From: Actinomycetes bacterium
Lineage (GTDB): Bacteria > Actinomycetota > Acidimicrobiia > Acidimicrobiales > Acidimicrobiaceae
Reading direction: 5' to 3'
Assembly (NCBI GenBank): GCA_021833085.1
Contig: JAKBGL010000018.1
Span: 1 to 14,616 of the forward strand
DNA: 14,616 nt
Shown here one piece after another: positions 1 through 8,054 of this stretch. How positions within the stretch are numbered: position 1 is the first letter of the stretch; every line of letters begins with the position of its first letter. The position numbers were made by a program, and so were the translations under genes. The notes below the pieces were generated by a model. The model ran no database searches and was not told where the DNA came from. It saw only the letters and a program-made list of their open reading frames with translations.

Positions 1-894
1 AAAGACCACAGGGGTCAGCGACCCAAGTTAGATGTTCCTGGCGTTGTCCTAGCCTCCGCCGCTATGTTCTCGATCGTATATGGGTTCTCTCATGCGGAGA
101 CTTCAAGCTGGTCCAACAGCATAACTATCGCATTTCTAGTTGCAGCCTTAGTACTTCTCGTAAGTTTTGTATTCGTCGAGACTAAGGTATCGCATCCGCT
201 ACTACCTATGCGAGTAGTTCTCGATCGCAACCGAGGAGGCTCGTACCTCTCCGTGTTTATCGCCTCAGTCGGCATGTTCGGTGTATTCCTCTTTTTGACC
301 TACTACCTCCAAGAGACCCTGCACTACTCGCCTGTAAAGACCGGATTAGCGTTCATTCCAATGATCGCCCTCTTGGTAGTAGTTGCAACATTTACAACCG
401 CCAAGTTTCTACCAAAGTTTGGTCCTAAGTATCTCGTTTCGACAGGCATGTTGATAGCAGCAGTAGGAATGCTAATGCTTGGTAGAGTCGGTATCAATAG
501 TAGCTATACCTCTGTCGTTCTACCTGCGCTGCTAATCCTTGGAGCAGGTCTTGGTGGAATCATGGCACCATCGATGAACACAGCAACTGCCGGAGTAACG
601 CCAGCGGACGCAGGAGTCGCATCTGCTACGGTCAATACATCTCAACAGATCGGTGGGTCGATCGGTACGGCACTTCTAAACACCCTGGCTGCGTCTGCTG
701 GTACTGCCTTCCTTGCCGGAAAAGTTGCGAACAAGCAGATCGTCGCTGAAGCGGCTGTTCACAGCTACCTTGCTGCATTTCGATGGTCCGCTCTCGTATT
801 CGTCGTCGGCGGCATCATTGCCGGTTCGCTTCTAAAGCCGGGTGCACCACAGGTCCAAGAGAAAGCAGAGAGTCGGCCCGTAGCGATACACTAA
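1..894 (+). CDS. DHA2-family MFS drug/proton antiporter (C-terminal part, 5' end outside window)
   Basis: The reading frame is open from base 1, so the first internal ATG at 64 is not the true start; residues before it (…KLDVPGVVL…) match the linker and helix typical of EmrB/QacA-type exporters just before the second half of the protein. The 297 visible residues hold about seven hydrophobic segments. One is a glycine-rich helix 'LILGAGLGGIMAP', an antiporter motif-C-like signature, followed by 'NTATAGVTPADAGVASA', which is characteristic of 14-helix DHA2 transporters. The expected role is proton-driven efflux of toxic or hydrophobic compounds across the cytoplasmic membrane; the substrate cannot be told. 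The C-terminus is a short hydrophilic tail ending in TAA at 892-894. A strong hairpin follows at 959-1003. Family assignment is confident; the specific substrate is unknown. Confidence 0.9.
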   Translation, partial: KDHRGQRPKLDVPGVVLASAAMFSIVYGFSHAETSSWSNSITIAFLVAALVLLVSFVFVETKVSHPLLPMRVVLDRNRGGSYLSVFIASVGMFGVFLFLTYYLQETLHYSPVKTGLAFIPMIALLVVVATFTTAKFLPKFGPKYLVSTGMLIAAVGMLMLGRVGINSSYTSVVLPALLILGAGLGGIMAPSMNTATAGVTPADAGVASATVNTSQQIGGSIGTALLNTLAASAGTAFLAGKVANKQIVAEAAVHSYLAAFRWSALVFVVGGIIAGSLLKPGAPQVQEKAESRPVAIH

Positions 895-958
895 GAGAGG
901 TTTCCATCAATAACTTTCGTCCAGTTTCCCTGAAAACCGGGCTGATAACCTGAGGGCT

Positions 959-1003
959 AGACCATAACTTTACAAACCTCAGCGGTTTGTAAAGTTATGG
1001 TCT
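959..1003. terminator. 20-bp perfect inverted repeat, probable transcription terminator
   Basis: Bases 959-978 (agaccataactttacaaacc) are the exact reverse complement of 984-1003, separated by a 5-nt loop (tcagc). It lies 65 bp after the MFS exporter stop and about 175 bp before the DMT transporter start, so a terminator of the exporter transcript is the simplest role. There is no U-run after the 3' arm on the plus strand, and the stem is AT-rich for a terminator. A dyad operator or other structured element is therefore also possible. Confidence 0.5.
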
Positions 1004-1178
1004 CAAAGGCCTCTCGCATATGTTCCTTTAAATATGTAGGTACTCATCTCGGGATCCTTGGTCCTAACTTTTTTGGATGACGCCAAGAAGGAGTTTCAAA
1101 ATACTAAGTAAATACTATAGAGTTGATACGTTAGGTTATCGTTCTCTAGGCATTTAGAAAGTCCCGGGCAAAGACCCC

Positions 1179-2132
1179 ATGATACCCGTAAAGCCCAAGC
1201 ACATTCCACTGTCATTGCACCATAGATCGGTTCTAAAAATTCTACTAGCAGCGACGTTGTGGGGCTTATCAGGCACGGCTGCACAAGTGCTTTTTCATGA
1301 CACTCACCTATCCACACTATGGGTACTAGCAGTAAGGACTGAGTTTGGAGGAGGGCTCCTGCTCCTGTATCTAATTACAACAAAAGGGAGTAACGAGCTA
1401 CTAAAAATTGTTAGACAACCAAGAGCGCTGATCGGAGTCGTTCTCTATGGAGTCGCCGCTTTAGGTGGAGTTCAACTTACATATTTCTTAGCGATAGCGC
1501 ATGGAAATGCCGTCTCTGCAACCTTACTTCAGTACGGTTCCCCAGTAATACTCTTTACGTGGAGTCTGATATCTATAAAGTTCAGAATGTCGCGCAGAAA
1601 TCTACTAGAGGCATCTGCTACGCTACTCCTTGTCCTCATAGGCATTTTAGCCGTATTGACAAACGGTAGTTTCTCTGCACTCGCCATCCCTATCCCTGGA
1701 GTCGTTTGGGGATTAATCTCAGCGGTTGTCGCCGCACTGTATATGAAGGCACCGACGCGGCTACTCAAAGACTACGACTCTGCATATATCGTTGCGATCG
1801 GACTTACCAGCGCGGGAGTCGTCCTCTCCCCTTTTTGGTTCCTGTCAGTACCAGCACACACCCCGACTCTGAGTATGATCGGACTCTTGGCGTTCATCGT
1901 CATCGCTGGTACTTCAATCAGCTTCTCGTTGTTTATCAACTCCCTCAAAAATCTCCCTCCCTTTGAAGCAAGCGTCATATCATGCGCTGAACCCGTAGCT
2001 GCTGGAGCTGCTAACGTACTCTTTTTAGGATTCCCACTTCACTTAGCAACAGTTGTTGGCGGTGCACTCACAATGACCTCTGTAGTGTTTATGTCCTCGC
2101 GACAAAATCAGCAGCGCCTAGAACCTGATTAA
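1179..2132 (+). CDS. EamA/DMT-family transporter
   Basis: This 317-aa protein has about ten hydrophobic segments in two homologous halves, the usual architecture and length of drug/metabolite transporters of the EamA family. The first helix carries 'AATLWGLSGTAAQ', like the A-x-xWGx-(S/F) opening of EamA domain 1. The second half has the glutamate-containing 'FEASVISCAEPVAAGAANVLFLG' region, which resembles the conserved end of EamA domain 2. Such proteins sit in the cytoplasmic membrane and export or import small metabolites, often amino acids; the substrate cannot be inferred. ATG 1179 has only a weak purine-rich upstream stretch and I see no strong Shine-Dalgarno. The last 44 bp overlap the 3' end of glnD on the opposite strand, so there is no terminator between the two convergent genes. 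Confidence 0.88.
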   Translation: MIPVKPKHIPLSLHHRSVLKILLAATLWGLSGTAAQVLFHDTHLSTLWVLAVRTEFGGGLLLLYLITTKGSNELLKIVRQPRALIGVVLYGVAALGGVQLTYFLAIAHGNAVSATLLQYGSPVILFTWSLISIKFRMSRRNLLEASATLLLVLIGILAVLTNGSFSALAIPIPGVVWGLISAVVAALYMKAPTRLLKDYDSAYIVAIGLTSAGVVLSPFWFLSVPAHTPTLSMIGLLAFIVIAGTSISFSLFINSLKNLPPFEASVISCAEPVAAGAANVLFLGFPLHLATVVGGALTMTSVVFMSSRQNQQRLEPD

Positions 2133-4302
2133 GACCTGTTATAAGTTCTTTCAACTTTGTGTTATCATTTATTTTCTGTCCGTCCCCATCGACAATGTAA
2201 AACGTATCCACAACGTCAACGCCCATGGTCAAAATCTTCGCGTGGCGAATATCAAATCCCCGCATCGATATCTCCCGAGCGAGTTCGAAGAGAACCCCTC
2301 GACGATCACTAGTCCAGATCTCGACAACCGAAGCCGAATCAGACACATCGTCTAACATAGAGACGCGAGATTTAAGAACTCCTTTGTCACGGGTATCCTT
2401 CCAATCGTGACGGTACGACGACGACTGTTTGGTTCGCTTGATTTTCTCAAGCAAAAAGGCCTCGTCGTTTAGTGCTTTCTTCAAAGTTGCCTTGAACCTC
2501 TGATAGTTCGGTTCGCCACCGGACCAAGAACCCACCCTAAAGGCATCTATAGCCACTCCATCACGTTCAAATACGTCTGCCGAAACTACCGAAATCCCTG
2601 ACACCGCTAAAGAGCCCACCACAGTAGCAAAAAGTCCCGTCTTGTCACACGCTCCGACGTAAAGATGATCTTCCACAGCGACGATCGCATATCCGGAACT
2701 CGCTTTCGTTACAAGTTCCTCCAGTATGTAAGAGGGCAGTTTTGGTTCTCTAGACAGGTGGACACCTTCGTCTAAAAAGCGTCTCACCTTGAACTCAAGC
2801 TCGGCGAGTAGAGACGTCTTCCACTTGCTCCAAGGAACGACGCCAGTAGCGATCGAATCAGCTTCGGTAAGCACTGTGAGAAGTTCTAGGACTTCGGAGC
2901 TACCCATCTTCTCAGCTACCGTTTCAACTGTTGTGGGATCTGATAGATCTCGCCTTGTAATAACCTCAGCCAGCAGTAGATGGTGCTCAACCAAGACCGC
3001 TAATATCTCACCATCTTCCTCGGAGAAGCCCAGACGCTCAGCCACTGTTTTGACCAAATCTCTCCCGATCTTCGAATGGTCACCAACTCGCGCTTTCCCA
3101 AGATCATGCAAAAGGGCAGCGAAAAGAAGAAGGTCTGTTCTGTGTACACGATCTCGCAACGAAGACGCCACCTTCGCCGTTTCGATTAGGTGACGATCAA
3201 CGCTGTAACGGTGAAACGCATTCGGCCGCCGAAGAAACCTCATCTCTTCCCACTCCGGTAAAATGCTACACCAAAGACCCGATACGTCTAGAAGATTCCA
3301 AATCTCAAGTAACTGATCTCCTCTTTGCAGTAGGCTTAAGAAAGCGTTCCGATCTTTCTCGGACCATTTTTTTGAACCATCTAATCGATAAGCCTCCTTT
3401 ATGTGTTCGAGCCTGCTCAGGGAACGGTCCAGTCCGTGTTTTAACTGGTCTTCAATAGCCACAACTATCTCATGGACAGATGGAGTCGATAGGTCTGCCG
3501 CAGGCCAAGTTCGCTCGAGAGGCCGATCAAGATTCCCACTCGCCTTAGCACTCTTTCCAGCTCGAGAGTTTAGGTTTTTTTTCGACAGAGGTGCTAACGC
3601 TTCTTGCAACAATACGGAGACCCGTTGAGCATCTCTCGCATATGGGTAGATCAAGTTTGACACATCGGGAATTCCAAGTTTTGATGCTAGTTCAACTTGA
3701 TCCAAGAGCGAAAGACGGTCTTGGGCCTTTGGATTTACTCTATAGAGCCACTCACGTAAGAAACTCTGCCGTTTCGCGACTTCGGTTAGAAATGCCATAT
3801 CCGCCTCGAAGCCGCCGATTCCAAGTTTCACGATGGATCTCAAGATCGACACATCTCGAGTTCCGCCTGCAGACTCCTTCAGATTGGGCTCGAGGTCGAA
3901 TGCCACTGTGCCAAAGCTCTCATGCCTCTCAGCCACAGACCATAGTATATCCGCGTTATAAAGGGCAACTCTCGAACGCACTTCCCTATCTATAAGACTC
4001 CACGTCTTGTCAAACAGATCGGAGGAACCAGTTAAGAATCGGGCGTCAAGGAGACCAAGAAGGACCCGATGATCTGAACGTAGGTTATCGATGACCTCCG
4101 TCGGACTACGCACAGAGTGATCCACTGAGATTCCGCTGTCCCATAGGGGATACCAGATAGAGTCAGCCACTTGAGCAACCTCATCTGCAGAGACCTTCGC
4201 CTCATGAAGCAACAAAATATCTATGTCGCTTTGAGGTACGAGCTCTTTACGACCATAACTACCAACCGCCACTAAGCAGAAGTTCGTACTAAGGTGAGCC
4301 AA
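2089..4302 (-). CDS. glnD: [Protein-PII] uridylyl/adenylyltransferase and removing enzyme GlnD
   Basis: GlnD modifies and demodifies PII in response to glutamine; in studied actinobacteria the modification is adenylylation. With the TTG at 4302 as residue 1, the order is: nucleotidyltransferase motif GSYGRKEL…SDIDI (14-28); the GlnD signature 'EPNLKESAGGTRD' (~138-150); HD phosphohydrolase domain with HD at 399-400 (AALLHDLGK); ACT domain 1 (~546-592); ACT domain 2 (~659-706). All catalytic signatures are intact. The TTG start is probably wrong. The frame stays open upstream through 4455, and its translation (…LRDELIG…DEVDRWIVNL) resembles the helical N-terminus that precedes the transferase strand in other GlnDs. 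No ATG, GTG, TTG or CTG occurs in that extension. An ATA at 4410-4408 overlaps the glnB stop. The full protein would be about 773 aa. The gene follows glnB directly and is presumably co-transcribed. Confidence 0.95.
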   Translation of the reverse strand: MAHLSTNFCLVAVGSYGRKELVPQSDIDILLLHEAKVSADEVAQVADSIWYPLWDSGISVDHSVRSPTEVIDNLRSDHRVLLGLLDARFLTGSSDLFDKTWSLIDREVRSRVALYNADILWSVAERHESFGTVAFDLEPNLKESAGGTRDVSILRSIVKLGIGGFEADMAFLTEVAKRQSFLREWLYRVNPKAQDRLSLLDQVELASKLGIPDVSNLIYPYARDAQRVSVLLQEALAPLSKKNLNSRAGKSAKASGNLDRPLERTWPAADLSTPSVHEIVVAIEDQLKHGLDRSLSRLEHIKEAYRLDGSKKWSEKDRNAFLSLLQRGDQLLEIWNLLDVSGLWCSILPEWEEMRFLRRPNAFHRYSVDRHLIETAKVASSLRDRVHRTDLLLFAALLHDLGKARVGDHSKIGRDLVKTVAERLGFSEEDGEILAVLVEHHLLLAEVITRRDLSDPTTVETVAEKMGSSEVLELLTVLTEADSIATGVVPWSKWKTSLLAELEFKVRRFLDEGVHLSREPKLPSYILEELVTKASSGYAIVAVEDHLYVGACDKTGLFATVVGSLAVSGISVVSADVFERDGVAIDAFRVGSWSGGEPNYQRFKATLKKALNDEAFLLEKIKRTKQSSSYRHDWKDTRDKGVLKSRVSMLDDVSDSASVVEIWTSDRRGVLFELAREISMRGFDIRHAKILTMGVDVVDTFYIVDGDGQKINDNTKLKELITGLNQVLGAADFVART

Positions 4303-4406
4303 ATTAACTATCCAGCGATCTACCTCGTCTGTAAATACTGCAGAAAAAGAGACGTCCTCTTTCCCTATAAGTTCATCTCTTAGGTGTGCAAGGTAGGAAG
4401 TAGTCG

Positions 4407-4757
<351 letters not shown>

Positions 4758-4812
4758 TTAGGTTCCAGTCCCACTACTTAGAATCTAATCTCTAAGACGC
4801 TAGATAAAAAGT

Positions 4813-4851
4813 ATTTCACAGTAGCTTCGACTCTGTTACAACTAAGTTAAC
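4813..4851 (-). promoter_or_regulatory. Four 5-mers at exact 11-bp spacing upstream of glnB, possible GlnR-type operator
   Basis: Read on the minus strand the order is TTAAC, GTAAC, GAAGC, GAAAT, each separated by six bases (plus-strand 5-mers begin at 4846, 4835, 4824 and 4813). The known actinobacterial GlnR operator alternates gTnAC and GAAAC with 6-bp spacers. Here GTAAC is a perfect a-site and GAAGC is one mismatch from a b-site; the outer two are weaker. It lies about 70-105 bp before the glnB start, a sensible operator position. A separate 6-bp inverted repeat (4777-4796) lies nearer the gene. GlnR control is inferred only. Confidence 0.35.
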
Positions 4852-4991
4852 ACAAAGACATTTTCAATATACGACACGTTTCGACTAGCACCGTCACTCA
4901 CTCCTAAGCAACACGAACTCCTATGACGTTGAAACTCTAAAGACTGAGTGTCTCTCGTCTTAGGCCATCAACGGCGGGCTAGATACACGGG

Positions 4992-6194
4992 CTAGACTAA
5001 GAGATACATCTCTTCAAATCCACGCAAGGTCAAAGACTCCTTTCGACGGTAGTCCTGGATAGTAATAGGTGTCTTAAGTCCTCTGATTAATTCTAGATAT
5101 ACACCAAGCTCCATCTTTGCAAGATAAGAACCCAAGCAGAAATGTGCACCACTCCCAAAACTCATCGGGGCTGGTCCCGTACGCGATAGTGATAATGCAT
5201 CAGGATCTTCGTAAACCAGGTCGTCTCTATTCGCTGCCCCCAAAAGAGTAGCCACGAAGAGGCCTTCCGGTAGCGCCACACCAAATAAGTCGACCTCCTT
5301 TTCTACAACACGTCCGTCAAGTTGAACAGGAGAGTCAAAACGCACCAACTCATCGACCGCCTCTCTTGTAGACACGTCTCCGTCAAGGAATCTCTTGTAT
5401 TCGCTAGGCGAGTGACAAAGAGCTGCTGTCGCATTGCCGATCAGGTTACCTGTAGTTTCAAATCCCGCAGCGAAGAGCAACATCGCCATCGAGCAAGACT
5501 CCTTCTTAGAGAGAGGCACGTCCAAAGAGGCCGAGTTTGAAACTATGGCAGATAAAAGATCTTCTCTCGGATTCTTGATCTTTTCCTCTATCAACTCTTC
5601 AAAGTATGAAATAAGCCGCGCTGACGAGGCTTCGGCCTCCTTCGCAACTGAATCGTCTTGATTAAAGTTGAAGTCTAGGGTTTTTGCAATTTTTGAGACA
5701 TCTGGTTGCAAAGTGAAGCGATCCTCCGCCGGTACTCCAAGTACGTCCCCAATAACCCAAACTGGCAGTGGCAAAGCAAATGAACTTATGAGTTCAGGTT
5801 CCTTTGAATCACGCAACTCACCAAAAAGCCTAGATGCAATATCTTTTAACTTTTCCCGCAAAGTCTCTAAGTTAGTCGGGAGGAAAAACTGAGATACCGC
5901 TCTTCGCAGTCGGGTATGATTCGGCGGATCTTGAAATAGCATTGAAGGAGGAAGGTCTTGCCGCCTAAGAGACGAAATATTCGATCGACGTCGATCTTCT
6001 CGATCGGGGCTCTTGCCGAACTCAGAACGCCGTAGAACTTGTGCGGCACTTTCATAGGTGGTGGCTAATGCGAAGTTATCATTAGCCACCAACACGGGCC
6101 CCAAAGAGCGAAACTCACGATAGATTGGGTAGGGATCCTCTCGCACCTCCTTGTCAGCCGCCAAAGTCAGCAGAAGAGCATTGACATCTTTCAT
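4992..6194 (-). CDS. Cytochrome P450
   Basis: This is a 400-aa soluble, bacterial-type P450 mono-oxygenase, which inserts oxygen into an organic substrate with electrons from a ferredoxin or similar partner. Visible motifs: 'DPYPIYREFRSLGPV' near the N-terminus; C-helix 'DPPNHTRLRR' (89-98); I-helix 'AGFETTGN' (243-250) with the acid/alcohol-type pair in the E-T-T form; K-helix ExxR as E282-L-V-R285; heme loop 'FGSGAHFCLG' (346-355) with Cys353 as heme ligand. Length and motifs are complete, so it should be active. The ATG at 6194 is well placed relative to homologous N-termini but has no clear Shine-Dalgarno, so it may be leaderless. No ferredoxin or reductase is adjacent. Substrate and CYP family cannot be stated. 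Confidence 0.95.
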   Translation of the reverse strand: MKDVNALLLTLAADKEVREDPYPIYREFRSLGPVLVANDNFALATTYESAAQVLRRSEFGKSPDREDRRRSNISSLRRQDLPPSMLFQDPPNHTRLRRAVSQFFLPTNLETLREKLKDIASRLFGELRDSKEPELISSFALPLPVWVIGDVLGVPAEDRFTLQPDVSKIAKTLDFNFNQDDSVAKEAEASSARLISYFEELIEEKIKNPREDLLSAIVSNSASLDVPLSKKESCSMAMLLFAAGFETTGNLIGNATAALCHSPSEYKRFLDGDVSTREAVDELVRFDSPVQLDGRVVEKEVDLFGVALPEGLFVATLLGAANRDDLVYEDPDALSLSRTGPAPMSFGSGAHFCLGSYLAKMELGVYLELIRGLKTPITIQDYRRKESLTLRGFEEMYLLV

Positions 6195-6255
6195 ATCTAC
6201 AAACTAACACTTAGCTGCGAGACATCGCGAGTCGATAGATAGTTGTTGCTCAGGG

Positions 6256-6261
6256 AAAGGA
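6256..6261 (+). promoter_or_regulatory. Shine-Dalgarno selecting ATG 6267
   Basis: AAAGGA five bases before the ATG at 6267. It favours this start over the in-frame TTG at 6243 and is the main evidence that the small ORF is a real gene. Confidence 0.55.
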
Positions 6262-6266
6262 TAGGT

Positions 6267-6461
6267 ATGAAACTTACTCGTTCTACCATAAGTGCTCCTT
6301 ACGACCACCCAATAACTCTTTGCGTTCATGGCCGAAGATTCGAAGGTGCACAACTCATCTCGATCTCTTGCGGTGTCGTCCATAAGCTGTGGATTAGATA
6401 TCAAGACGACGACTACTTCTTCGAGGAGTCAGAGATTGAAGAGCTTCACGTAGATCCATGA
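6267..6461 (+). CDS. Small protein of unknown function (64 aa)
   Basis: I do not recognise a family. The ATG is preceded by a well-spaced AAAGGA. The product alternates hydrophobic and polar residues in a way that suggests a small beta-rich domain: 'HPITLCVHGRRFEG', 'AQLISISCGVVHKLWIRYQ', then an acidic tail 'DDDYFF' and 'EESEIEELHVD'. It has two cysteines (19, 35), and no signal peptide or membrane helix is apparent. It is transcribed divergently from the P450 across 72 bp, so the two could share a control region. Its stop overlaps an ATG (ATGA, 6458-6461) that opens a 37-codon ORF, which I do not call as a gene. The opposite-strand ORF here is a less plausible alternative. Confidence 0.5.
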   Translation: MKLTRSTISAPYDHPITLCVHGRRFEGAQLISISCGVVHKLWIRYQDDDYFFEESEIEELHVDP

Positions 6462-6482
6462 CGGGACTATACGCCCTCTCAT

Positions 6483-6503
6483 CCTTTTCCTTTGCAGAAA
6501 AGG
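6483..6503 (+). terminator. Weak hairpin downstream of the 64-aa gene
   Basis: The 7-bp perfect arms ccttttc and gaaaagg with a 7-nt loop lie 21 bp after the small gene's stop codon. The stem is short, AT-rich and has no U-run, so a terminator role is only possible. Confidence 0.25.
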
Positions 6504-7149
6504 TGAATAGAGCTGCTCAGGATTCTTCGGCTTGTCGCGATCCATTACAGATGCTGAGTTCTGACTTTTAAGGCCCTGTTTGGTCTTGTTCATGGCATCT
6601 CTCGACGTTCTTGGTCACGTCTCTCCTACGGCGCTTAGACATTGATAGACGCATCTACACCTCTGTCGTAGCGGTAGTGGCACGGCGGGCGAAGATCCTT
6701 TGCTCTTATAGTTCTTCCCGTTTCCGTGATTTACACTCGACTTAACGCAACGTACTTTCGTATAGAAAGTGTTGAAAGTAACAACTTTGACCATGGAGTA
6801 GTGCTATGCACCTTTGGGTAGGCCGTTGACGGAACATCCCGAGCTTTGCAAAGGAATAGATCCGCCGAAGTCGAACTTCTAGTGGGCTACCTTACAAGCG
6901 TTTTCAATCGCTTCTTTGGCCGAACAAGTCATGTTATAAAGCTTTAGGTCTGCGCTTGGCGTCGTACTTCCAGCTATCGTAGTTTTCGTCTTTCCAAATA
7001 CTTATGTATCGAACCTAGGAAGTGTCGAAGCGACGGCGTCCGACAACAAGCAACCACCTTTCGTTAGGAGATAGGCGCTCATGTACGTTACAGTTTTTTA
7101 GTTTTATATTACTTCACAACACTACTGCACTACCAATATCCCTAAATCC

Positions 7150-7167
7150 AACTCCTATATAGGAGTT
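7150..7167. repeat. 18-bp perfect palindrome, operator or terminator stem
   Basis: The sequence aactcctatataggagtt equals its own reverse complement, with no central loop. It lies 28 bp beyond the stop of the FAH-family gene. As RNA it could fold only with a few central bases opened, giving a 7-bp stem. On the plus strand it is followed by ttta and on the minus strand it is preceded by taaa. Terminator or protein-binding dyad are both possible. Confidence 0.4.
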
Positions 7168-7195
7168 TTACGTTCCTACTTGGTCATAGCGACCT

Positions 7196-8023
7196 TTACG
7201 AGACAAATCTGTTGATTAGCTCCCCAACACCTTCGACGTAAGAGGTTACCACCTGATCATTCTTCAAAAACACCGCAGGGGTACGACCTGCGCCAACTCC
7301 AGATGGAGTTCCAGTTAGAATCAAATCTCCAGGTTCTAGAGTTACAATCTGAGATATGTACGATATCGATTCCTCGACCGTAGTTATCATATTTGAAGTC
7401 CTTGAACTCTGCATCTCTACACCATCCACGGAGCATGAGATCCTTAGGTCCAAGGCGTAGTCGACCTCATCCGGCGTTACCATCTCAGGACCGATTGGAG
7501 TAGTACGTTCAAAGATCTTTCCTTGAAGAAACTGACTGGTTCTCCTTTGGAAGTCTCGCATAGACACATCGTTCGCCACTACGAAACCCGCTATGTGATC
7601 ACGGCTATTCTCAGTCGCAACCTTTCGTGCCGTCGTACCAATGATCACACCTAGTTCCACCTCCCAGTCAACGGCATTAGAGAGAGAAGGGATCTCAATG
7701 TCGTCAAAAGGTCCGGTCAAAGTTGCTGGAAACTTCGCGAACAAGGTCGGGTACTGTTCTTTACCATGTCCCATCTCTTCGATATGATCGGCATAGTTCA
7801 GTCCCAGACAAATGATCTTCGTTGGCGTTAAAACCGTGGGGGCAAGTATCGCCTCTTCACAAGGAACAGTATCTTCCACCTTGAGATCGGCCGCTCTTGT
7901 AAGATCACCATCAACTTCTCTCAAAAGTGCCGCTACATCGCCAAAGGGTGTTAACCGGTAGTGACTTCCAAAATTTAGTGCAGCCGCAGTTCGTCCATGA
8001 AAACTTAGTGTGGCAAAACGCAT
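7196..8023 (-). CDS. Fumarylacetoacetate hydrolase (FAH)-family protein
   Basis: From ATG 8023 the protein is 275 aa, the usual size for the hydratase/acylpyruvase/decarboxylase group. That start has AAGGAG five bases upstream; the frame stays open further upstream but the extra 32 residues look unlike the family and lack a ribosome binding site. Visible signatures: 'GLNYADHIEE' with a His80/Glu83 pair like the FAHD1 catalytic dyad; 'DWEVELGVIIG' with metal ligands Glu121 and Glu123; 'ANDVSMRDFQ' with ligand Asp152 (29 residues on, as in FAHD1); Lys168 in 'LQGKIFERTTPIGP'; and the C-terminal 'LILTGTPSGVGAGRTP'. Members use Mg2+/Mn2+ to cleave or hydrate 2-oxo acids, often at the end of aromatic degradation. 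The exact substrate is open: oxaloacetate decarboxylation, acylpyruvate hydrolysis and oxo-acid hydration are all possible. Confidence 0.92.
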   Translation of the reverse strand: MRFATLSFHGRTAAALNFGSHYRLTPFGDVAALLREVDGDLTRAADLKVEDTVPCEEAILAPTVLTPTKIICLGLNYADHIEEMGHGKEQYPTLFAKFPATLTGPFDDIEIPSLSNAVDWEVELGVIIGTTARKVATENSRDHIAGFVVANDVSMRDFQRRTSQFLQGKIFERTTPIGPEMVTPDEVDYALDLRISCSVDGVEMQSSRTSNMITTVEESISYISQIVTLEPGDLILTGTPSGVGAGRTPAVFLKNDQVVTSYVEGVGELINRFVS

Positions 8024-8028
8024 GACTA

Positions 8029-8034
8029 CTCCTT
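8029..8034 (-). promoter_or_regulatory. Shine-Dalgarno fixing the FAH-family start
   Basis: AAGGAG (ctcctt on the plus strand), five bases before ATG 8023. It argues that the longer frame up to 8119 is not translated. Confidence 0.75.
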
Positions 8035-8054
8035 GATCATCTTTGAATTGTCTA

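Larger units (their letters stand above)
6462..7195. other. 734-bp region without a convincing gene
   Basis: All frames are broken by stops. The longest candidates are a 37-codon plus-strand ORF (6458-6571) and a 54-codon minus-strand ORF (6429-6593) rich in Lys/Arg; neither has a good ribosome binding site. Short hairpins are visible: 7-bp arms at 6483-6489/6497-6503 (ccttttc/gaaaagg), 6-bp arms at 6754-6759/6765-6770 (actttc/gaaagt), and an 18-bp palindrome at 7150-7167. The last ~110 bp are AT-rich. I recognise no known structured RNA. It could be a decayed gene, a small-RNA locus or simply spacer. Confidence 0.6.

Noticed and set aside
64..66. ATG 64 as start of the MFS exporter
   Set aside because: The upstream frame is open to base 1 and encodes family-typical sequence.
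1095..1178. Promoter for the DMT transporter (tactat at 1113, ttgata at 1123)
   Set aside because: No -35/-10 pair with acceptable spacing could be found.
2789..3995. Two 134-codon plus-strand ORFs inside glnD (2789-3193 and 3591-3995)
   Set aside because: They are antisense shadows of a well-supported gene, Ser/Arg-rich and without ribosome binding sites.
4975..4996. 9-bp direct repeat cgggctaga at 13-bp spacing by the P450 stop
   Set aside because: It is short, partly coding, and no element is attached; it is likely chance.
6204..6404. Minus-strand ORF opposite the 64-aa gene
   Set aside because: It has no ribosome binding site and odd composition; the plus-strand ORF has a well-spaced AAAGGA.
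6429..6593. 54-codon basic minus-strand ORF
   Set aside because: It has only a weak GAGAG upstream, overlaps the 64-aa gene on the other strand and has no recognisable domain.
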